DNA of 64,000 nucleotides. Origin: Ruminiclostridium hungatei. Its GTDB lineage: Bacteria; Bacillota; Clostridia; Acetivibrionales; DSM-1351. Below are positions 61,235 through 64,000 of this stretch, in pieces. The DNA is taken from assembly GCF_002051585.1 (NCBI RefSeq), contig NZ_MZGX01000003.1:62001-126000 (forward strand). The letters are read 5' to 3'. The first letter of the stretch is position 1, and each line of letters opens with the position of its first letter. Under the pieces are notes generated by a model. The model was not told the DNA's origin. It saw only the letters and a program-made list of their open reading frames with translations, and ran no database searches. The position numbers and the translations under genes are program-made.

Positions 61235-63238
61235 TTATTCCTTGTTCAGACTGTCGATATATTCAAATATAGCGGTTTTCAGGCTTTCCTTGGCCTCCTG
61301 GATCGATACGTTCTCAATCTGCGCTCCCGCCACGGTCAAATGCCCGCCCCCGCCCAGCTTTTCAAGAATCATCTGAACATTTATTTCACCCAGGGACCTT
61401 CCGCTGATAATTACCTCACCCTCATGATAACTGAGCACGAAGGCGGCAACAAGACCTGACAGGCTCAAAAGCTGATCTGCGGCCTGGGCCGCAATCAACT
61501 GGGCGTTTTTTATATTTGTGGGACAAGTGGATATTGCAATATTATCATACACTACTTCAGCATCTTTTACTATATTTGATATTGCTATATAGGTTTTCAG
61601 ATCATTCTGGAACAACTGTTTAACCGAAACAGTGTCCACTCCCTGTCTTCTCAGATAAGAAGCTGCTTCAAAGGTTCTGACGCCTGTTTTGAATATAAAG
61701 TTTTTGGTATCCACCACTATCCCTGCATACAGGGCTTCTGTCTCTATGCTGGTCAGCCTGATCTTTTCCTCAAGATACTGCAGCAGCTCGGTCACAAGCT
61801 CGCAGGTGGAGGACGCATAGGTCTCCTGATAGGATAGTACTGCATCCTGTATAAAATCGGCTCCGCGCCGGTGATGATCTATTATGACAATCTGGTCTGT
61901 CATGCGAAGCAGTTCCGGTGTTTCTGTAAAGCTGGGCCTGTGGGTATCCACCACTATAAGCAGTGTCTTTTTGGTGATAATGTCCAGCGCCTCGTTCCTG
62001 CCCACAAAAACATTGCTGTATTCAGGCTCCTTTGCAAGCTTGTTTAAAACCGAATCAATATTTGCATTGGAATGGTTCAAGACAATATTCACCCGCTTAT
62101 CACGGCTCTTTACTATCCTGTATATGCCTAAAGCCGCACCCAGACTGTCGATATCCGCATTTTCATGCCCCATTATAAGCACCGAAGGTGCCTGGTCTAT
62201 CAACCCCCTGAGTGCATAGGCTATAACTCTGGCCTTTACCCTTGTCCGCTTTTCCAGCTCCCTGTTCCGGCCTCCGAAAAATCTGAAGTTGTCGCCGTCC
62301 TTTATAACCACATGGTCTCCGCCCCTGCCAAGTGCTATATCTATACCTGCATAGGCATTTTGAAGATTTTCCACTATGGTGGGTGCATTGATGCCCATAC
62401 CTATACTCAGCGTTACAGGAATTTTATTCCCTAGATTTATCTCCTTGACGGTTTCAAGTATTTCAAACTTCTTCTCTTCCAGCTCCTTTAAATACTTAAA
62501 GGCATGAATACACAAATACTTGTCCCTTTCAAACTTCTTCAGGATACCTCCCGTATGGCTTATCCAACTGGTGATTTTCTTTTCAATCTCAGCCATCATC
62601 TGAGGCCTTTTCGAATCTTCCAGGCTCTGCATCAGATCATCATAGTTATCAACAACAATGACGCCCACCGTGTTTTTGTTGTCCTCAAACCGCTGCCTTT
62701 CATTTATCAGGTCGGTATTGTCAACAAAGTAAAGCATTATTATAACGCTTTCCTTATCGTTATTGTCATCTACCTTCACAAGATTTCCCAGCACTGAATA
62801 ATACCTGCTGCTGATGGTCACATCCTTTGAGATATTGATGCTGTCCCCTTCTGTAAGCTGAGGCCGTATTTCAGTAACAAGATTTGCCACAGTCCTCTGC
62901 AGAAAATTGTCATCTTCAAAAATGCCCTTAAAGGAGGAATTATACCAGACAGTGGTGCCGTCCAGCTCCGCAAGCACCAGCGGCATTGGAAAGTTAAGCA
63001 GAGTATCCTTCGTTGCACAGTCAATGTTAAAGGTCAGTGTCTCTATGTATTTTGTTATTTCTCTATTCCTTATGTGGTTTGATTTGTAGTTGTATATAAC
63101 AAGAAAAATAAACAGGACAAACCCCGGAATAGCCACTAATGGATTTAATATTGTAATTATCACAATCAAGAATAAAATTACCAAAAGATAGAAACCGGCT
63201 TTTGGTATAAAAATGCGTGATAGTTTTTTGTTATCCAT
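61235..63238 (-). CDS. gdpP: Cyclic-di-AMP phosphodiesterase
   Basis: A 667-residue membrane DHH-DHHA1 protein. Two N-terminal membrane segments (about 14-50), a PAS-like domain, a degenerate GGDEF (about 170-310), and then the DHH phosphodiesterase (GHENADIDSLGAALG, DTHRPS, DHHRRGADF) and DHHA1 (GGGGHLTVAGAQ). It hydrolyses c-di-AMP to pApA, with effects on cell wall and potassium. GGAG lies 7 bases before the ATG. It sits upstream of rplI. Confidence 0.93.
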   Translation of the reverse strand: MDNKKLSRIFIPKAGFYLLVILFLIVIITILNPLVAIPGFVLFIFLVIYNYKSNHIRNREITKYIETLTFNIDCATKDTLLNFPMPLVLAELDGTTVWYNSSFKGIFEDDNFLQRTVANLVTEIRPQLTEGDSINISKDVTISSRYYSVLGNLVKVDDNNDKESVIIMLYFVDNTDLINERQRFEDNKNTVGVIVVDNYDDLMQSLEDSKRPQMMAEIEKKITSWISHTGGILKKFERDKYLCIHAFKYLKELEEKKFEILETVKEINLGNKIPVTLSIGMGINAPTIVENLQNAYAGIDIALGRGGDHVVIKDGDNFRFFGGRNRELEKRTRVKARVIAYALRGLIDQAPSVLIMGHENADIDSLGAALGIYRIVKSRDKRVNIVLNHSNANIDSVLNKLAKEPEYSNVFVGRNEALDIITKKTLLIVVDTHRPSFTETPELLRMTDQIVIIDHHRRGADFIQDAVLSYQETYASSTCELVTELLQYLEEKIRLTSIETEALYAGIVVDTKNFIFKTGVRTFEAASYLRRQGVDTVSVKQLFQNDLKTYIAISNIVKDAEVVYDNIAISTCPTNIKNAQLIAAQAADQLLSLSGLVAAFVLSYHEGEVIISGRSLGEINVQMILEKLGGGGHLTVAGAQIENVSIQEAKESLKTAIFEYIDSLNKE

Positions 63239-63265
63239 CTAAAATCTCCTCTTGCAGAACACTTC

Positions 63266-63610
63266 CTAGGCCCCTTGCCTCTTGCTTCTGGCACCGTTCA
63301 AATGCTTTGACAGCTCAGAGAGGTCACCATAATATTTTTCAACATCATGGTTCTCAACAAGACCCAGCCTGATCTTATTTTCGATTTTTGTTTCAATCGC
63401 TCTATAATTAATTCCAAATCGTTTTCCCAGCAGGTAACAGATTAAAATAATGTTGGCCAGTGTGTCTGACAGCGTATCGGATACCTCTTCGCGGACTCCG
63501 TTCACCAGAGCCTTGAATAAATTGGCAACATCCGTCAGAAGCTCGCTTTTCAGCCAATCAATAATTTTAACATTCCTGGTAATATCCAGTTGATTTTCAA
63601 ATAAAGCCAT
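63266..63610 (-). CDS. MazG-like family protein
   Basis: A 114-residue helical protein of the all-alpha NTP-pyrophosphohydrolase (MazG-like) family, often found upstream of gdpP in clostridia. ATG 63610 with GGGAGG 5 bases upstream is preferred over in-frame codons further out. The typical EExxE metal motif is only partly recognisable (REEVSDTLSD). It begins the unit leading to gdpP, rplI and dnaB. Confidence 0.6.
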   Translation of the reverse strand: MALFENQLDITRNVKIIDWLKSELLTDVANLFKALVNGVREEVSDTLSDTLANIILICYLLGKRFGINYRAIETKIENKIRLGLVENHDVEKYYGDLSELSKHLNGARSKRQGA

Positions 63611-63661
63611 TTTAACCTCCCATAGCATGCGGCACCGGTACAATTAGTGATTCGTTCCTAA

Positions 63662-63670
63662 ATTATACCA
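63662..63670 (-). promoter_or_regulatory. Candidate extended -10 promoter of the mazG-like/gdpP operon
   Basis: TGGTATAAT (-10 hexamer at 63662-63667) is a perfect extended -10, 52 bases before the MazG-like start. No good -35 was found. It would drive the mazG-like, gdpP, rplI, dnaB and tilS run. Confidence 0.5.
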
Positions 63671-63743
63671 CTTTTGAGGTTATTTGACTTCATTTCCCAA
63701 CTAAAACCCACAGGCTGAACAGAAATTTTAGTCTGCCAGCTTG

Positions 63744-64000
63744 TTATATTTTACCCGTAAACGCGGGATAAGAACCAATAAATTTGTAAAATGAAGTTTT
63801 TCTCTTTACCATGGTCAATGCATCAAATACATCCTGATTATTGATATGACCGTCTATATCAATAAAAAATATATACTGCCCCAGGGCATTTTTCGAAGGC
63901 CTTGACTCAATTCTTGACATATTTATATCCCACAGACTGAAAATGTCCAATATCCTGTAAAGGCTTCCCGGCCTGTTATCGGTTGAAAACACTATGGAGG
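63744..64000 (-). CDS. pheA: Prephenate dehydratase C-terminal ACT domain (partial)
   Basis: The gene runs off the right edge, so only its last 84 codons are present. The segment IVFSTDNRPGSLYRIL, ESRPS and GQYIFFIDIDG is the regulatory ACT domain of prephenate dehydratase, which binds phenylalanine and feeds back on its own pathway. The catalytic part would lie beyond 64000. It is tandem to the MazG-like gene with about 130 bases between, where no convincing terminator was found. Confidence 0.85.
   Translation of the reverse strand, partial: SIVFSTDNRPGSLYRILDIFSLWDINMSRIESRPSKNALGQYIFFIDIDGHINNQDVFDALTMVKRKTSFYKFIGSYPAFTGKI

Overview
Organism: the window fits a low-GC, spore-former-type anaerobic Firmicute of the cellulolytic clostridia (Ruminiclostridium / Clostridium cellulolyticum-like). 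The reasons are a Bacillus/Clostridium-style flagellar block (flgM-flgN-flgK-flgL-DUF6470-fliW-csrA-flagellin), strong GGAGG ribosome sites with frequent TTG starts, a SAM-I riboswitch on metK, a YesMN/LplABC-type oligosaccharide uptake locus, and a gdpP-rplI-dnaB-tilS-hpt-ftsH housekeeping run. Assignment to a genus is inference. Nearly every gene is on the minus strand, so transcription runs from high to low coordinates. No rRNA, tRNA, CRISPR array or insertion sequence was recognised. Layout, low to high coordinates: (1) 129-2159, a radical SAM protein and a divergent membrane-anchored alpha/beta-hydrolase-like protein with a palindromic operator candidate. (2) 2332-18282, a sugar biosynthesis and modification island: CDP-glucose synthesis (rfbF, rfbG), an acetolactate-synthase-like ThDP enzyme, a split transketolase, four two-domain FkbM methyltransferases, a Gfo/Idh/MocA oxidoreductase, an aldo/keto reductase, a SPASM radical SAM enzyme and a large GT2 fusion. 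(3) 18313-33055, late flagellar genes: fliT/flgN-like, fliS, fliD, flaG, a TPR glycosyltransferase, flagellin, csrA, fliW, DUF6470, flgL, two flgK paralogues, flgN, flgM and yvyF. (4) 33116-40606, comFC, recD2, a small membrane protein, a CNNM/CorC-type transporter, a candidate 34-residue ORF, metK with its SAM-I riboswitch, and an FlK-like thioesterase. (5) 40911-54893, an inducible oligosaccharide locus: GH4, GH10, a six-hairpin glycosidase, a lipoprotein binding protein, GH43, two permeases and a YesN/YesM two-component system. (6) 55120-64000, ftsH, hpt, tilS, dnaB, rplI, gdpP, a MazG-like gene and the end of pheA. How the genes work together: the sugar island lies directly downstream of the flagellin/cap genes, and a TPR glycosyltransferase sits between flagellin and flaG, so the island probably builds and transfers a methylated, possibly carbon-branched sugar onto flagellin or another surface structure. 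Flagellin output looks controlled by sigma-D promoters (three close matches to TAAA-N15/16-GCCGATAT), by FlgM, and by CsrA/FliW acting on a leader with a GGA-loop hairpin and a GGA-containing Shine-Dalgarno. In the oligosaccharide locus two promoters share the same geometry: a tandem 13-bp repeat (19-bp period), two bases, a weak -35, 17 bases, TATAAT. They head the permease-GH43 and binding protein-GH-GH10-GH4 units, and YesN is the obvious regulator. The locus resembles the aldouronate (glucuronoxylan fragment) utilization clusters of Paenibacillus, but with a GH4 enzyme and an unclassified six-hairpin enzyme where a GH67 alpha-glucuronidase would be expected. Positions and motifs were read by eye; no homology search was run.
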